From assembly GCF_004770765.1 (NCBI RefSeq), contig NZ_RQFK01000011.1, forward strand, positions 62,001 to 126,000: a stretch of DNA of 64,000 bases. The letters run 5' to 3'. A program made the translations under genes and the position numbers. This document shows, piece after piece, positions 47,317-57,576 of the stretch. The stretch is from Leptospira noumeaensis. GTDB lineage: Bacteria; Spirochaetota; Leptospiria; Leptospirales; Leptospiraceae. The first letter of the stretch is position 1, and every line of letters begins with the position of its first letter. The notes beneath the pieces are model-generated. The model did not search any database. It had not been told where the DNA came from and saw only the letters and a program-made list of their open reading frames with translations.

Positions 47317-47899
47317 CTAAACCATATGACACTTTTTGAATTGGCCCCGAATCTGGTTCAGGAAAATACTCTGTTTTATGAATTTTGATTTTTCCGCCAT
47401 ACCTGTAAATTTGAATGGTACGTTTGATTTCGGAATCAGAGCCAACATATAATAGTAAATCCGTTGTGGTTCCTTGTGGAGTAAAAACAATTCGAATTTT
47501 ACCTTCTGTTTTCGGTTTACCACCTAAGTCACGTACGCTGACAATTTTCGAATAGAAGGGAAGTGTTACTTTTTTTAAAATTGGTTCTTCTTCGAGCCCA
47601 CCCTCTTCTCTTTTTAAAAGGAAAAACTGGTATTCTCTAGTTTCGAACTCATACTGGAATAAAACAGCTTGGTTAGTGAGTTGTGCTTTGTTGTATCCGA
47701 ATTTAAAAGATTCTTGTAATTTAACAGCAATATCTTCCGTAGAAGGAATGATGAGGTTACGAAGAGTCCCTCCCACAATCACCATAATCAATCCAAGAAT
47801 GGAAATAACAACGGCGATCTCAATGAGAGTGAGACCACCACGTAATTTCCGTTTGGCTTTCAAAACCGACTTTTTATCGGAAAGCGGCCGGGTAATCAT
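47267..47899 (-). CDS. gspH: Type II secretion pseudopilin GspH
   Basis: About 210 residues. The prepilin site RGG-LTLIEIAVVISILGLIMVI is followed by a GspH-like domain. Start taken as ATG at 47899, which overlaps the end of gspG by 26 bases. A TTG at 47863 gives a shorter leader of ten residues and would also avoid the overlap; an ATG at 47992 would run deep into gspG. A minor pseudopilin placed at the base of the tip complex. Confidence 0.85.
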   Translation of the reverse strand: MITRPLSDKKSVLKAKRKLRGGLTLIEIAVVISILGLIMVIVGGTLRNLIIPSTEDIAVKLQESFKFGYNKAQLTNQAVLFQYEFETREYQFFLLKREEGGLEEEPILKKVTLPFYSKIVSVRDLGGKPKTEGKIRIVFTPQGTTTDLLLYVGSDSEIKRTIQIYRYGGKIKIHKTEYFPEPDSGPIQKVSYGLDERDEQVDSNAKTPPK

Positions 47900-48335
47900 C
47901 CGGGGAAAGGATATTAAAATCTTTATTTTTACCTTCTCCACCTTCTTTTTTATCTTCACCCAATGTAAAAACTTGAGGGATGGCACCTTCAAATTTCAAA
48001 ACATATGCTGTTTTCCATGGATCTTTTAAAACTGCTTTTTCACGAATGATTGGCTCGTAATCATCACCAACTTTATCGTCATCTGGTTTTTCGATTAACG
48101 CCTGTAACCCTTGCTCTTCTGAAGGGTATTTATCATACACTTCTAAATAACGTTCAAGGGCTGTTTTTAGTACAGCACTATCATTTTTCAGTTTCAGTTT
48201 TTTTTCGCCTTCACCCCGGTTTCCGATACTGGAGTAAAGAATCGCCATAAGAGATCCCAAAATGAGCATTACCACGGTAATCTCAATTAGTGTCAGTCCC
48301 TCACGTATCTTTCTGTTTTTCCCTTTAGTTTTCAT
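47874..48335 (-). CDS. gspG: Type II secretion major pseudopilin GspG
   Basis: 153 residues. Leader MKTKGKNRKIREG, then LTLIEITVVMLILGSLMAILYSS (cut after Gly, Glu5). The C-terminal domain has DKYPSEEQGLQALIEKP, characteristic of GspG and its calcium-binding neighbourhood. It polymerises into the pseudopilus. It starts five bases after the gspF stop. Confidence 0.95.
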   Translation of the reverse strand: MKTKGKNRKIREGLTLIEITVVMLILGSLMAILYSSIGNRGEGEKKLKLKNDSAVLKTALERYLEVYDKYPSEEQGLQALIEKPDDDKVGDDYEPIIREKAVLKDPWKTAYVLKFEGAIPQVFTLGEDKKEGGEGKNKDFNILSPDDYPAAFR

Positions 48336-48340
48336 AAACC

Positions 48341-49567
48341 CTACATCCCCTGGATTTCTTGCGTTAGTTTGTACATTGGCGTCATAATGGCCGCCATAAT
48401 CGTAAAAATAATTCCACCCATTACAATGATCATCATTGGTTCTAATGATTGGGTCAAAGATTTTATTGCCGTGTCCACCTCGGATTCATAGATTTCCGAG
48501 AGTTTATTCATCATTTCGGGAACTTTATCAGAGGCTTCCCCAGCGCTCAGCATCCCAAGAACCATTTGTGGGAGGACTTGCGACCCTTGCAAAGAATCAG
48601 AAAGTTTTCCCCCTTCCTTGATTTTGACTATGGCAGATTCAATTTCTTCTTTAAAAACTGTATGTCCTACGACATCAGAGACAATGTTCAATGAAACAAT
48701 GAGAGGCACCCGGTTCAGGAGCAAAATGGATAGATTTCTAGCAAAATTCGAAACCAAAATTTTACGAAGTAAGGTTCCAATGACAGGCAATCGTAGGAGG
48801 AATTTGTCCCAAGTTTTTTTCCCTTCACCTCCACTTTTCCATTTCATAAACCCAAGTAGGCCACCGGCAATCGCTCCCAAAATAAAAAACCAATAATTGG
48901 TCAAAACATAAGATAAAAAAATCACACTTCTTGTGAGTAGCGGAAGTTTGGCATCAAAGGAAGCAAACAACTGTTCGATTTGTGGAATCACGACCACAAG
49001 AAGAAAGATAGAAACTCCCAAAGAAAGTAAACCCATAATCATAGGATAAATCATGGCCACTTGGACTTTTGATTTTAATTCAGAAGATTTTTCCTCGAGT
49101 TCCGCTAATCTATGTAAGGTGTTTTCGTAGTTTCCCGTGGATTCACCCACAGAAATCAAACTGGGATACTGGTCAGGGAAAACAGTTTTGTGTTTTTTCA
49201 TGGACTCGGAAAGGCTCATCCCCTCCGTAATGTCCGCTCTCATCTCAATCAAAACTTTTTTGAAATAAATATTTTCGACTTGGTCAATGATGGAGAGTAA
49301 ACATTTATCAAGAGGGATCCCTGCACCAATCAGGGTTCCGAGTTGTTTACAAAATAGTCCTACTTCTTTTCTAGGAATTCGATATAATAACTTGGATAAA
49401 AATGGGAACAGTTCCCGTTCTTCCTTTTCTCTATCTTCTTGGATAGAGCGAACGTAAAGTCCTTTCGCCTTTAGTTTATTACGCGCCGCCTGAAGGTTCG
49501 GGGCATCGATGATATTTTTTTCTTCTTTGCCTTTTCTGTTGAATGCAACGTACGTAAATAATGGCAT
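48341..49567 (-). CDS. gspF: Type II secretion inner-membrane protein GspF
   Basis: 408 residues with two repeated GspF cytoplasmic domains (about 65-190 and 270-395), each with GIPLDKCL/VPLIVSLN-type patterns, and three membrane helices. N terminus MPLFTYVAFNRKGKEEKN is typical. It forms the core of the platform that couples the GspE ATPase to pseudopilus growth. Confidence 0.95.
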   Translation of the reverse strand: MPLFTYVAFNRKGKEEKNIIDAPNLQAARNKLKAKGLYVRSIQEDREKEERELFPFLSKLLYRIPRKEVGLFCKQLGTLIGAGIPLDKCLLSIIDQVENIYFKKVLIEMRADITEGMSLSESMKKHKTVFPDQYPSLISVGESTGNYENTLHRLAELEEKSSELKSKVQVAMIYPMIMGLLSLGVSIFLLVVVIPQIEQLFASFDAKLPLLTRSVIFLSYVLTNYWFFILGAIAGGLLGFMKWKSGGEGKKTWDKFLLRLPVIGTLLRKILVSNFARNLSILLLNRVPLIVSLNIVSDVVGHTVFKEEIESAIVKIKEGGKLSDSLQGSQVLPQMVLGMLSAGEASDKVPEMMNKLSEIYESEVDTAIKSLTQSLEPMMIIVMGGIIFTIMAAIMTPMYKLTQEIQGM

Positions 49568-49572
49568 AAAAA

Positions 49573-51249
49573 TTAAGATACCCGAAGGACTTCTTCTGGA
49601 GTCGTAACACCTTCAATCACCTTAAATTTGCCATAATCTTGCAAAGTAGAAAGTCCATTTTTCAATGCGATTTCTTTAATGCGATTGGCATCAGCACCTT
49701 GCAAAATGGCACGTTTGATTTCATCATTCATAGTGAGAAGTTCATACAAACCTGTTCGGCCTTTGTATCCAGAATTTAGACAAGAAGAACAACCTTTCCC
49801 CCGATACAAAACTCCATTTTTTAATTCTTTTCTTTGGATTCCAAGACCTGCTAAATCTTTATCTGTAGGTTTGTAACTTGTTTTACAATCCTTACAAATC
49901 ACACGAACAAGCCTTTGTGCCATAAAACCTAACACAGAACTTGTGATAAGGTATGGTTCTATCCCCATATCCACAAGCCTTGTCACAGCAGAAGAAGCAT
50001 CATTGGTGTGGAGAGTAGAAAACACTAAGTGACCAGTGAGCGAGGCTTGGATGGCAATCCTTGCCGTTTCCTCATCCCGGATCTCCCCTACCATCACCAC
50101 ATCCGGATCTTGACGAAGGATGGAACGAAGGCCCGCAGCAAAAGTGAGGCCAATTTTTTCGTTCATTTGCATCTGCGAAATTCCATCCATCTGGTATTCC
50201 ACCGGATCTTCGCAGGTGATGATGTTTCGTTCTTCCGTATTGATTTCAGAAAGTGCGGAATAGAGTGTTGTCGATTTACCGGATCCCGTAGGACCTGTGA
50301 CTAAAATGATTCCATAAGGTTTATAAATTAAATTTTTAAAGTCATTCAAAATTTCCTTATTAAAACCCATGGTTTCAATGGAATATTTTTGATCAGTTTT
50401 ATTTAGGATCCTCATTACGATCCTTTCTCCGAATTGACATGGAATGATGGAAACCCGAACATCCACATCCTTTCCAGCTAACCTAAGCTTGATCCTACCA
50501 TCTTGTGGCAACCGGTTTTCCGCAATGTTCAAATTCGACATGATTTTGATACGCGTGGAAATTCCCGCCAAATAAGACTTAGGTGGATTTAAAACCTTTT
50601 GTAAAACACCGTCCACCCGGTAACGAACCACAACTGATTTTTCAAATGGTTCCACGTGGATATCCGATGCCCTTTCGGAGACCGCTTGTGATAAAATCAC
50701 ATTCACCATTTTGATGATGGGAGCTTCGTTTGAAAGATCTAATGCATCGGATTCAAAGGCATCGGAGAGATCACCGAAACTTCCATCCATTTCATCCATC
50801 ATCTCTTTGGCTTCGGCAGTGGTTTTGTCGAACTGAGAATGGATGATCCTCATAATTTCGTTTTCTGTTGCGAGAACGAATTGGATTTCGTAACCTTTTA
50901 AAAATGACCTCATATCATCCATCGGATGGAGGTCAGTCGGATCAGAAGTGGCAACGACTACTTTTTTGCCTTTGACAGAAACTGGAACAATTTTGGAACG
51001 TTGGACAAGTTTCAGAGGGATTTTTCCAAAAACTTCATCACTACCAATAAACTCAAGTTTGTCGACAAAATCCATTCGATGGAGTTTCGATAGCGCTTTT
51101 AGAATGTCTGTTTCGGAAGCGAGACCTTTTTTTTGGATGATATGAGTGATGGGAAGATTGGTTTTTTCCTGTTGTTTGGAAATATCCTCGAGATCCTTAA
51201 TGGTAAGGATCCCATCTTCTAGTAGGATTTGGCCTAAACTCTTTCTCAT
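49573..51249 (-). CDS. gspE: Type II secretion ATPase GspE
   Basis: 558 residues: GspE-N domain (about 1-140), Walker [10 protein letters not shown], the Asp box in [20 protein letters not shown], His box STLHTNDA, and a zinc-binding tetra-Cys (CKDCK...CSSC) near 460-500. It powers the pseudopilus from the cytoplasmic side. Its ATG overlaps the gspD stop (ATGA). Confidence 0.97.
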   Translation of the reverse strand: MRKSLGQILLEDGILTIKDLEDISKQQEKTNLPITHIIQKKGLASETDILKALSKLHRMDFVDKLEFIGSDEVFGKIPLKLVQRSKIVPVSVKGKKVVVATSDPTDLHPMDDMRSFLKGYEIQFVLATENEIMRIIHSQFDKTTAEAKEMMDEMDGSFGDLSDAFESDALDLSNEAPIIKMVNVILSQAVSERASDIHVEPFEKSVVVRYRVDGVLQKVLNPPKSYLAGISTRIKIMSNLNIAENRLPQDGRIKLRLAGKDVDVRVSIIPCQFGERIVMRILNKTDQKYSIETMGFNKEILNDFKNLIYKPYGIILVTGPTGSGKSTTLYSALSEINTEERNIITCEDPVEYQMDGISQMQMNEKIGLTFAAGLRSILRQDPDVVMVGEIRDEETARIAIQASLTGHLVFSTLHTNDASSAVTRLVDMGIEPYLITSSVLGFMAQRLVRVICKDCKTSYKPTDKDLAGLGIQRKELKNGVLYRGKGCSSCLNSGYKGRTGLYELLTMNDEIKRAILQGADANRIKEIALKNGLSTLQDYGKFKVIEGVTTPEEVLRVS

Positions 51250-53006
51250 CGTAGTTTCTTTTCTCGTTCGTCGACCATCCTTTCTTGTTCATTTTTCTTT
51301 TGGATGGTGATACGATCTGATTTGTCTCGGTCGTCTAGGATATGCGGTGTTAAAAACACCATCAAATTGGTTTTACGATTTTGATTCGTAGTCCTTCGGA
51401 ATAGGGTTCCGAGTAATGGAATCTCCCCTAAAATCGGGATTTTTTGCACTTTCTTCTGTTTGTCATTAGAAAGTAAACCCCCAATCACGATGGTTTGGAT
51501 ATTATCCACAACGATAGTTGTTTTGATATCCCGTTTGTTAAACGTCGGGTTACCGCCTGTGGCTTCGGAAGATATCCCTGCCACGTTTTTAATCTCTTGG
51601 TAAAGATCTAAAGTGATACGGTTGTTTTTGTTAATATGTGGAGTGAATTTGAGTTTAATCCCAGTGGGGCGATATTCAAAGTTAGCAACGGTTACCGCGT
51701 TGTCACCACCAAGACCGGCATTCCGGTTCTGGGTTCGAACGGGAACATCTTGACCCACATTGATTTCAGCCTCTTGGTTGTCCAAGGTCAAAATCTGTGG
51801 AGCAGACAATACATTAAAATTTTCGTTGGTTGAGTTTGCGTTTAAGATACCAATGATTTGTCGGCCCCCACGTTGAATGAAACCGAGGGAAAATCCAGAA
51901 AGTGTGTTTACGGTTGTGGGCCGACCATTTTTATCAATCACACCACCTGTAGCCGCAAGACCCGTGTTAAACTGTCCGTAAGCCAATTCCTGGTAACGCC
52001 AATCGATACCGAAATCATTTAAGTCAGTGGAACTTAGTTCCACGATCAGAACCTCAAGTAACACTTGTTTTCTGGGGGTATCTAGAATTTTAATGATTTT
52101 TTTGATTTCTTCCCATTCTTGTGGGGTCGCTGTCACAATCAGTGAGTTTGATTCTTTGTGCGCAACAGCTTTGATTTTATCTTGTTTGCCAGGAACTTTT
52201 GGTGCTTGTGCTACTGGTTGTTGCTGCGGCGGTTTTCCATCGGGCCCAGGTTCTCCTGGTGGTCCTTGTGTAGGTGCCGCAGGGGCATCGGGCATATCCA
52301 ACTTTACTAAAATGGCAGCCAGCTTCTCAGCTTCATTGTATTCTAAAGTATAAATATGAATGTCTCCCGCAGAGGAGATGGAACCTGGGCCATCTGCACG
52401 AACATCCAAATTATCAACTAACTTGAGTAATTTGTTGATATCGGCAGTGGATCCGGAAAAAATCAAAGTGTTTTGGTTTTTAGGAATGATGATATCGGTA
52501 TCAGGAGAGGTAACTCTTTTTAAAATGGGTTCGAGTTCGATAGCATTTGAAAATTCCAAAGGAACAATTTGAGTGATCGTTTTATTCAGCGAAACTTCTG
52601 ATTCAGAAACAGGATCTTTACCAATCCGAACAATGGGTGATTTGGCAAGAGCATCTTTGATTTTCACCACTTTGATGAGATCGTTTTCTTCGATCAGACC
52701 AAAACCTTGTGTTTCCAAAACGGATTTCATAAATCCGTAAGCGTCTTCGATTTTAACGCGTTTCTGAGAAATGATGGTGATTTTTTTTCCTTTCACCGCA
52801 TCATCAATGAGAATGTTTCTTTTGATGATGGCACTCATCCCCATTAAAAAGTCTTTGAGTTCAGTGTCACGCCAATCAGCTGTAAAACTAGCTGGTTCTG
52901 GAGAAGATTTGGATTTGATTTGTTTCCCTTTTTCTTGGGAAAATCCAGGTGTTACAAATACATAAAGGCAAATACTGATTACAACGATGGGAAGACGATT
53001 TCTCAT
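51246..53006 (-). CDS. gspD: Type II secretion outer-membrane secretin GspD
   Basis: 586 residues from the ATG at 53006, which gives a clean signal peptide ([24 protein letters not shown]); an in-frame ATG at 53030 overlaps gspC. N0-N2 domains ([48 protein letters not shown]) precede the secretin core with VGQDVPVRT and [21 protein letters not shown] Pro/Gln/Gly-rich insert lies near 255-280 ([20 protein letters not shown]). It forms the outer-membrane channel. Confidence 0.95.
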   Translation of the reverse strand: MRNRLPIVVISICLYVFVTPGFSQEKGKQIKSKSSPEPASFTADWRDTELKDFLMGMSAIIKRNILIDDAVKGKKITIISQKRVKIEDAYGFMKSVLETQGFGLIEENDLIKVVKIKDALAKSPIVRIGKDPVSESEVSLNKTITQIVPLEFSNAIELEPILKRVTSPDTDIIIPKNQNTLIFSGSTADINKLLKLVDNLDVRADGPGSISSAGDIHIYTLEYNEAEKLAAILVKLDMPDAPAAPTQGPPGEPGPDGKPPQQQPVAQAPKVPGKQDKIKAVAHKESNSLIVTATPQEWEEIKKIIKILDTPRKQVLLEVLIVELSSTDLNDFGIDWRYQELAYGQFNTGLAATGGVIDKNGRPTTVNTLSGFSLGFIQRGGRQIIGILNANSTNENFNVLSAPQILTLDNQEAEINVGQDVPVRTQNRNAGLGGDNAVTVANFEYRPTGIKLKFTPHINKNNRITLDLYQEIKNVAGISSEATGGNPTFNKRDIKTTIVVDNIQTIVIGGLLSNDKQKKVQKIPILGEIPLLGTLFRRTTNQNRKTNLMVFLTPHILDDRDKSDRITIQKKNEQERMVDEREKKLR

Positions 53007-53007
53007 T

Positions 53008-53931
53008 TTAATTCCGAATGATAAATTCATATGTGATTATTTTGCCTTGTCTCTCTAAATCCACTGTAATTTTCGGGGCTTGTTTGATCGAACCCCAAAT
53101 TTCCAACATTTTCTCTGTTTCGTTCAGTGGCATTCCATTGACTCGTTTGATGATATCCCCACCACGAGCGCCGAGGGAATAAAACACATGGTCTTTTGCC
53201 ACCTGATAGATCTTGTAACCCTCGATCTTTCCGTCTACCAAATGAGGGCCAAACCTTGCATTTTTATAGATGGTATTCGGGTCTTTTAGTTTCCGATTCA
53301 CGTCCTCACGGGAAAGAACTTTTTGAACCGTTTGGCTGGATGGCCCTAAATTCGAGACGGCAGCTGCATCTTTCGGACGAATTCGTTCTTTGGCTTGTGC
53401 GGGAGTTTCACCAATATTCACCCGAAGGCTAAGTCCACCCTTTTTTAGTACAACGTAATGTTGTTCAATGGTTTGGACTTTGTAACCACCCACCATCTCA
53501 CCGGTTCCATATTCTTCCGAATCGTTGTTTTGTTTTTCGCGGACGGTAACCCGAGCAAAAGACCAGTGTCCAGATAGTGTCCCGGTGATGAGCATTTGGT
53601 CATCGTCCCCATTGTCCTGGGCAATTTCTGGATCGAGTGGAGCCCCATCTGCCCCACGTTTGGTGGCATCATTGGGATCATAGACCTGACCACGAATGAG
53701 GTTTCCTGTGACCACATCTTCATAGGTACTTACGGCCAAAATGACTTCTTGGCGCATTTGTTTAGGACGAGTATTGCCTGCGACACTGATCCCCGTTTCT
53801 GTAGAAAACAAAAGTAAGAGGACAAGTTTTAACAGGTAAGCAAGAGAAAAAGAAAAGAGTAAAACTGCCGGAATCAATGTCAAAAACTGACTCGACTGGA
53901 TTCTTTGAAGGATTAAATTCATGCTCCCCAC
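53008..53931 (-). CDS. gspC: Type II secretion protein GspC
   Basis: About 305 residues. One N-terminal membrane helix ([26 protein letters not shown]), a homology-region domain ([30 protein letters not shown]) and a C-terminal PDZ-like domain ([32 protein letters not shown]). GspC links the inner platform to the GspD secretin and helps recruit cargo. Start at GTG 53931 or ATG 53922; both precede the helix. First gsp gene of the operon. Confidence 0.9.
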   Translation of the reverse strand: MGSMNLILQRIQSSQFLTLIPAVLLFSFSLAYLLKLVLLLLFSTETGISVAGNTRPKQMRQEVILAVSTYEDVVTGNLIRGQVYDPNDATKRGADGAPLDPEIAQDNGDDDQMLITGTLSGHWSFARVTVREKQNNDSEEYGTGEMVGGYKVQTIEQHYVVLKKGGLSLRVNIGETPAQAKERIRPKDAAAVSNLGPSSQTVQKVLSREDVNRKLKDPNTIYKNARFGPHLVDGKIEGYKIYQVAKDHVFYSLGARGGDIIKRVNGMPLNETEKMLEIWGSIKQAPKITVDLERQGKIITYEFIIRN

Positions 53932-53951
53932 AAACCGGAGGTGGGCTCCGA

Positions 53952-54872
53952 TTACATTCCGGCTACTTCAGATTTAGGGAGTCGAGTGACTTGTTTTTCC
54001 GTGATGCTAAGAGCTGATTCAGGATTCATAATTTTCCCGTTTCGAAACACTTCAAAATGCAGATGTGCTCCTGTTGCTGTTCCTGTCCTTCCGACAAGGG
54101 CAACCACACGACCCATCTTCACCGTTTCCCCAACCTCAACTAAAATCTGTGAACAATGGGCGTAAACTGTTTTATAACCATTTTTATGTTGGATGGTGAC
54201 TGAATTGCCATACCCACCGTTGCGGCCAGTAAATACAACTTCCCCATCGGCAGAAGAAAGAACCGGAGCCCCTACTTTGGCTGCAAGGTCTAGGCCCGTA
54301 TGATAGACTCGATTATATTTATTAAAAGGATCCACACGCCTTCCAAAACGAGAAGTAACGCGACTTTGTGGAACTGGCATAATGAAGATTTTTTTCAAAA
54401 CCACTCTCGAAGAAGAAGCATTCTTAACTTGGACTGGAACTTCCAAAACTTGGCCAATTTTTAATTGGTCATTTGTCAGCCCATTGTGTTTTTTTAATTT
54501 AGCGAGTTCAATGGAAAAGGAACGAGCAATCTTCGATAGATTGTCTTTTTTTTGTACAGTATATTTTTTTAATACAATTCCTGATTCGTGTACAACAGTA
54601 TTACTCACAACTGGGGACACATCAATGTATTTTGGTAAGTCGAGGGAAGCAAGTTCCACTTCTTCGTCTTCACCTGCGGCGTTGACACCAACAGAAAAAA
54701 GTTTATGGATCTCTGCTTCTTGTGATTGGGATCCAAAGAGGCGGAACATTCCTTGTTCCCCACCGGGAAGGGATTCATTGATTTCTGCATGAATTTTTTG
54801 AAATGGGTTTGCCGAAAGGCCAGTCCCCGAAAGAACCAAAAGCAAAAATGATACCAATCGGGAGATCTTCAC
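53952..54872 (-). CDS. Secreted LysM / M23 (LytM) peptidoglycan hydrolase
   Basis: About 306 residues from a GTG at 54872 that yields a proper signal peptide (MKISRLVSFLLLVLSGTGLSA); a TTG at 54947 is an alternative. LysM domain near YTVQKKDNLSKIARSFSIELAKLKKHNGL, then a LytM/M23 domain with HTGLDLAAKVGAPV and HLHFEV zinc-site motifs. It binds and cuts peptidoglycan, or regulates such cutting. Placed immediately before gspC, it may open the wall for the secretion channel. Confidence 0.9.
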   Translation of the reverse strand: MKISRLVSFLLLVLSGTGLSANPFQKIHAEINESLPGGEQGMFRLFGSQSQEAEIHKLFSVGVNAAGEDEEVELASLDLPKYIDVSPVVSNTVVHESGIVLKKYTVQKKDNLSKIARSFSIELAKLKKHNGLTNDQLKIGQVLEVPVQVKNASSSRVVLKKIFIMPVPQSRVTSRFGRRVDPFNKYNRVYHTGLDLAAKVGAPVLSSADGEVVFTGRNGGYGNSVTIQHKNGYKTVYAHCSQILVEVGETVKMGRVVALVGRTGTATGAHLHFEVFRNGKIMNPESALSITEKQVTRLPKSEVAGM

Positions 54873-54967
54873 AGATAAAATATCGGGCAACCGAGGGAAG
54901 AATCTTGAACTAGAAACAAAGAAAGAAAAAAAACGAACTACTTGCAACTAAACGACTTCCCAAAACT

Positions 54968-55357
54968 TTATTTCTTTTTTTTAACACTGGGTTCAACAAG
55001 AGTGAATTTTTTTCCCACCCACTCTTCAATATCTTCCAAGTCATACTGCCTTTTTTTCACATCATCATTGATGATGTAATCAGCCAATTTTCCAAGAGAA
55101 GACTCTCTCGACTCTGCTACAGGATAAACCTTCAATTTCAAAAGAGAAGGTGTGGATTCAATGTAGATCTTAACAAGAGTACCTTTCTTCCAAACTTCTG
55201 CTTGTGAAAACTTGATCTCTTCTTGTGTCAGATACGTCTTTCCATCATAGTATTCATTGATTTCTCTTAGTTTTTCTTTTTTGATCAACCGTTGGGAACA
55301 ATGACTGAACGCAAGGAGAAGAACGAGGGGAATTACACGAATGATACTACAATCCAA
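54968..55357 (-). CDS. Small lipoprotein at the head of the secretion operon
   Basis: 129 residues from a TTG at 55357. Signal segment IIRVIPLVLLLAFSHC ends at a lipobox Cys (20), followed by a charged, Lys-rich domain (KKEKLREINEYYDGKTYLTQEEIKFSQAEVWKKG). It precedes the LysM/M23 gene. Its position suggests a possible pilotin or wall-associated partner of the secretin, but no sequence evidence confirms this. Confidence 0.7.
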   Translation of the reverse strand: MDCSIIRVIPLVLLLAFSHCSQRLIKKEKLREINEYYDGKTYLTQEEIKFSQAEVWKKGTLVKIYIESTPSLLKLKVYPVAESRESSLGKLADYIINDDVKKRQYDLEDIEEWVGKKFTLVEPSVKKKK

Positions 55358-55447
55358 AGCAAACTCTCAGGAAAAGTCACCATGATGCCTTAATTATGAA
55401 AAGCCTTTTTTATTTTTTGGCCCAAAAGAGGAATTTCCAGACCCAAC

Positions 55448-56899
55448 ATGGATGTGATCCCCAAACGCGCAGAAGTTGGAAGTTTGTTATACGAGTGGAA
55501 TGGAACCAAAGAAATCCAAGTGGAAGTGGGAATTCGGAGGGGACTTCCGCAGTTCCAAATTTTAGGATCTGCTTCCGTATCCACAAAAGAGTCCAAAGAT
55601 CGCATCCGTTTGGCTCTAGAGGCCTCTGGGTTTCAGTTTCCACTCGAAACCATCATCATCAATTTAAAACCCGCCCATATCCCTAAACGAATGGTCTGTT
55701 TGGACTTAGCCATGGCCGCTGGAATCCTTTTAGCAACAGACCAAATTCCAAACCCAAATTACCCCATTCGGTATTTGGGTGGCCTGGGTCTTGACGGACG
55801 CATTCTAGGCGGAAAGGAACTTCTACCTTACCTTTGGCAAAGTCCGGAATCCATAGACCAATCCTTTTGCCTCCCGGTCTCTCTGGAAAAGGAATCTCTC
55901 CCCAGAGGCCGGTACCAATTCCTAAACCATCTCGAAGATTTAAAATACCTACCGACAACAACACCTAACAGAAGAGAAGTGGAAGTATTACCATCAGAGA
56001 ATCCGAGTTGGGATACCGTCCATTTAGATCCCTACCAAATGAAGGTTTTTCAAGGTTTGTTATATTCCCTTCTGGGAAACCACCATAGCCTACTTCTGGG
56101 AAGTCCCGGAACAGGAAAAACAATGCTTCACCGGATGCTAGAATCCCTACTCCCACCAAAAGGATCCAGAGACCAAGCAAACCAAGGCATTTGGACATCC
56201 AATGGTGAATTTGAGGTTCCTTCCACCAAACGTCCCTTTCGTTCCCCACACCATTCCGCAACCGAAGTGGGTCTCGTCGGCGGAGGCCTTCCCTTCCAAC
56301 CAGGAGAAATATCCAAAGCCTATGGCGGGATTTTATACCTAGACGAAGCTTTGGAATTTAAAGATCGAATTTTAGAGAGCCTTCGAATGCCCATGGAAGA
56401 TTCCTATTTGGAAATCGTTCGAATGAATGAAATCACAAAACTAAAAACAGATTTTACTCTTATGCTTTCTACCAATCCATGCCCTTGTGGAAACTACCAC
56501 AGCAGTCATACATGTCATTGTTCCTTACAAAAGATTCGTTTGTATTTGCAAAAAATAAGTGGAGCTTTTTTGGATCGTATCACCATCTTTCAAACGTTAT
56601 TTGAAACTACGAATGATCGGTGTATCAAACTTGAAGAATTAAAAATGAGACAAATGATTCAGGATCGTTTTTTATTTCGAAACTCTCGAGTGGTTTCAGA
56701 AAATGAAGAAACTAAATTTCAAAAAATCTTGGATCAGGAACAACAAACCAAACAATTATCCTTACGAAAGAAAAAACAAATCATTTCTCTTGCAAGAACC
56801 ATTGCTGACTGGAACCTCTCCTCCCGAACGAAGGAAGTACACATCTGGGAGGCAGTTGAATATTGTATCGGATACCAGTGGATTTATAGTTTAGGGTAA
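55448..56899 (+). CDS. comM: ComM/YifB-family AAA+ ATPase
   Basis: 483 residues, near the usual 500. N-terminal domain (GLPQFQILGSASVSTKESKDRIRLALEASGFQFP, INLKPAHIPK), Walker A GSPGTGKTM, the magnesium-chelatase-like RPFRSPHHSATEVGLVGGG, Walker B ILYLDEALEF, and CPCGNYHSSHTCHC, a Cys/His cluster of the family. ComM is a helicase promoting branch migration during natural transformation. Divergent from the secretion operon; the shared regulatory region is 55358-55447. Confidence 0.93.
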   Translation: MDVIPKRAEVGSLLYEWNGTKEIQVEVGIRRGLPQFQILGSASVSTKESKDRIRLALEASGFQFPLETIIINLKPAHIPKRMVCLDLAMAAGILLATDQIPNPNYPIRYLGGLGLDGRILGGKELLPYLWQSPESIDQSFCLPVSLEKESLPRGRYQFLNHLEDLKYLPTTTPNRREVEVLPSENPSWDTVHLDPYQMKVFQGLLYSLLGNHHSLLLGSPGTGKTMLHRMLESLLPPKGSRDQANQGIWTSNGEFEVPSTKRPFRSPHHSATEVGLVGGGLPFQPGEISKAYGGILYLDEALEFKDRILESLRMPMEDSYLEIVRMNEITKLKTDFTLMLSTNPCPCGNYHSSHTCHCSLQKIRLYLQKISGAFLDRITIFQTLFETTNDRCIKLEELKMRQMIQDRFLFRNSRVVSENEETKFQKILDQEQQTKQLSLRKKKQIISLARTIADWNLSSRTKEVHIWEAVEYCIGYQWIYSLG

Positions 56900-57100
56900 T
56901 TACTTCGAAATAAAATGCGAAATTTCCATCGCGATTTTATTTATCGCATAATCCATGTAAGCTGGATCATCGATCTTTTTTTTGTAATTCTCGAATTTTT
57001 TCTGAATGGTAGATGCCATTCCCCTTTTCCGGAGTAATACCGGATCTGGTCCAAATTCGTCGGTTTCTGCTAAATTCCCAAAAATACTAAATTGACTCAT
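56900..57100 (-). CDS. Small protein of unknown function
   Basis: 66 residues from the ATG at 57100, chosen for AAGGAAG nine bases before it. The sequence MSQFSIFGNLAETDEFGPDP leads into a charged helix (STIQKKFENYKKKIDDPAYMDYAINKIAMEISHF). No family recognised. It lies between comM (convergent) and yraN. Confidence 0.62.
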   Translation of the reverse strand: MSQFSIFGNLAETDEFGPDPVLLRKRGMASTIQKKFENYKKKIDDPAYMDYAINKIAMEISHFISK

Positions 57101-57126
57101 GTGGTTACTTCCTTGTAACAATCAAA

Positions 57127-57142
57127 CTCTCATCCTTGAGAG
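57127..57142 (-). terminator. Weak hairpin downstream of yraN
   Basis: CTCTCA-TCCT-TGAGAG; on the minus strand it is followed by TTTG. It lies 62 bases past the yraN stop and before the small gene at 57100. Short stem, so low confidence. Confidence 0.3.
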
Positions 57143-57203
57143 CGTTTTCCCTTATGGGATACATGATCAATCGGCCCGGTACAAAAATCCCTTGATGAAG
57201 TAT

Positions 57204-57554
57204 TTAGAAGATTGACGAATAAAAACGAACTTCCTTTTTTTCAGTGATATGGATCAAATTAAATGAAGGTGTTAGGTGATAAAAAGCAGGAATCTCTTTT
57301 AGTAAATAGTAATATACCTTCCGCATTCTCCTGCGTTTTGTCTCATGAAAACATTCTAGAGGGTGAAATCCGCTACTTTCCTTCCAGAACTTCACCTCGG
57401 AACAATGGAGAAAATCGTCTTTAAAACTAATTATGTCTAATTCGCCGTAAGCCTTTCGGTAGTTTTGAAAAAGAACCAAATGCCCTTCTGATTCCAAAAA
57501 ACCTTTTGCCAGACTTTCACCAACCCTACCTTTTTCTGTTTTTTCCCAAACCAT
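57204..57554 (-). CDS. yraN: YraN / UPF0102-family nuclease-like protein
   Basis: 116 residues. The family pattern is GRVGESLAKGFLESEGH at the start and GELDIISFKDDFLHCSEVKFW, where E, D and E-V-K form the restriction-endonuclease-like core. Relatives sit beside rnhB and comM in many genomes, as here. Likely DNA processing; the exact role is unknown. Confidence 0.85.
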   Translation of the reverse strand: MVWEKTEKGRVGESLAKGFLESEGHLVLFQNYRKAYGELDIISFKDDFLHCSEVKFWKESSGFHPLECFHETKRRRMRKVYYYLLKEIPAFYHLTPSFNLIHITEKKEVRFYSSIF

Positions 57555-57576
57555 AGAGAAAACGGACTAAAAGAGA

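Noticed and set aside
52027..52353. Plus-strand 108-residue Gly/Cys-rich frame
   Set aside because: Antisense to the Pro/Gln/Gly linker of gspD, which explains its odd composition.
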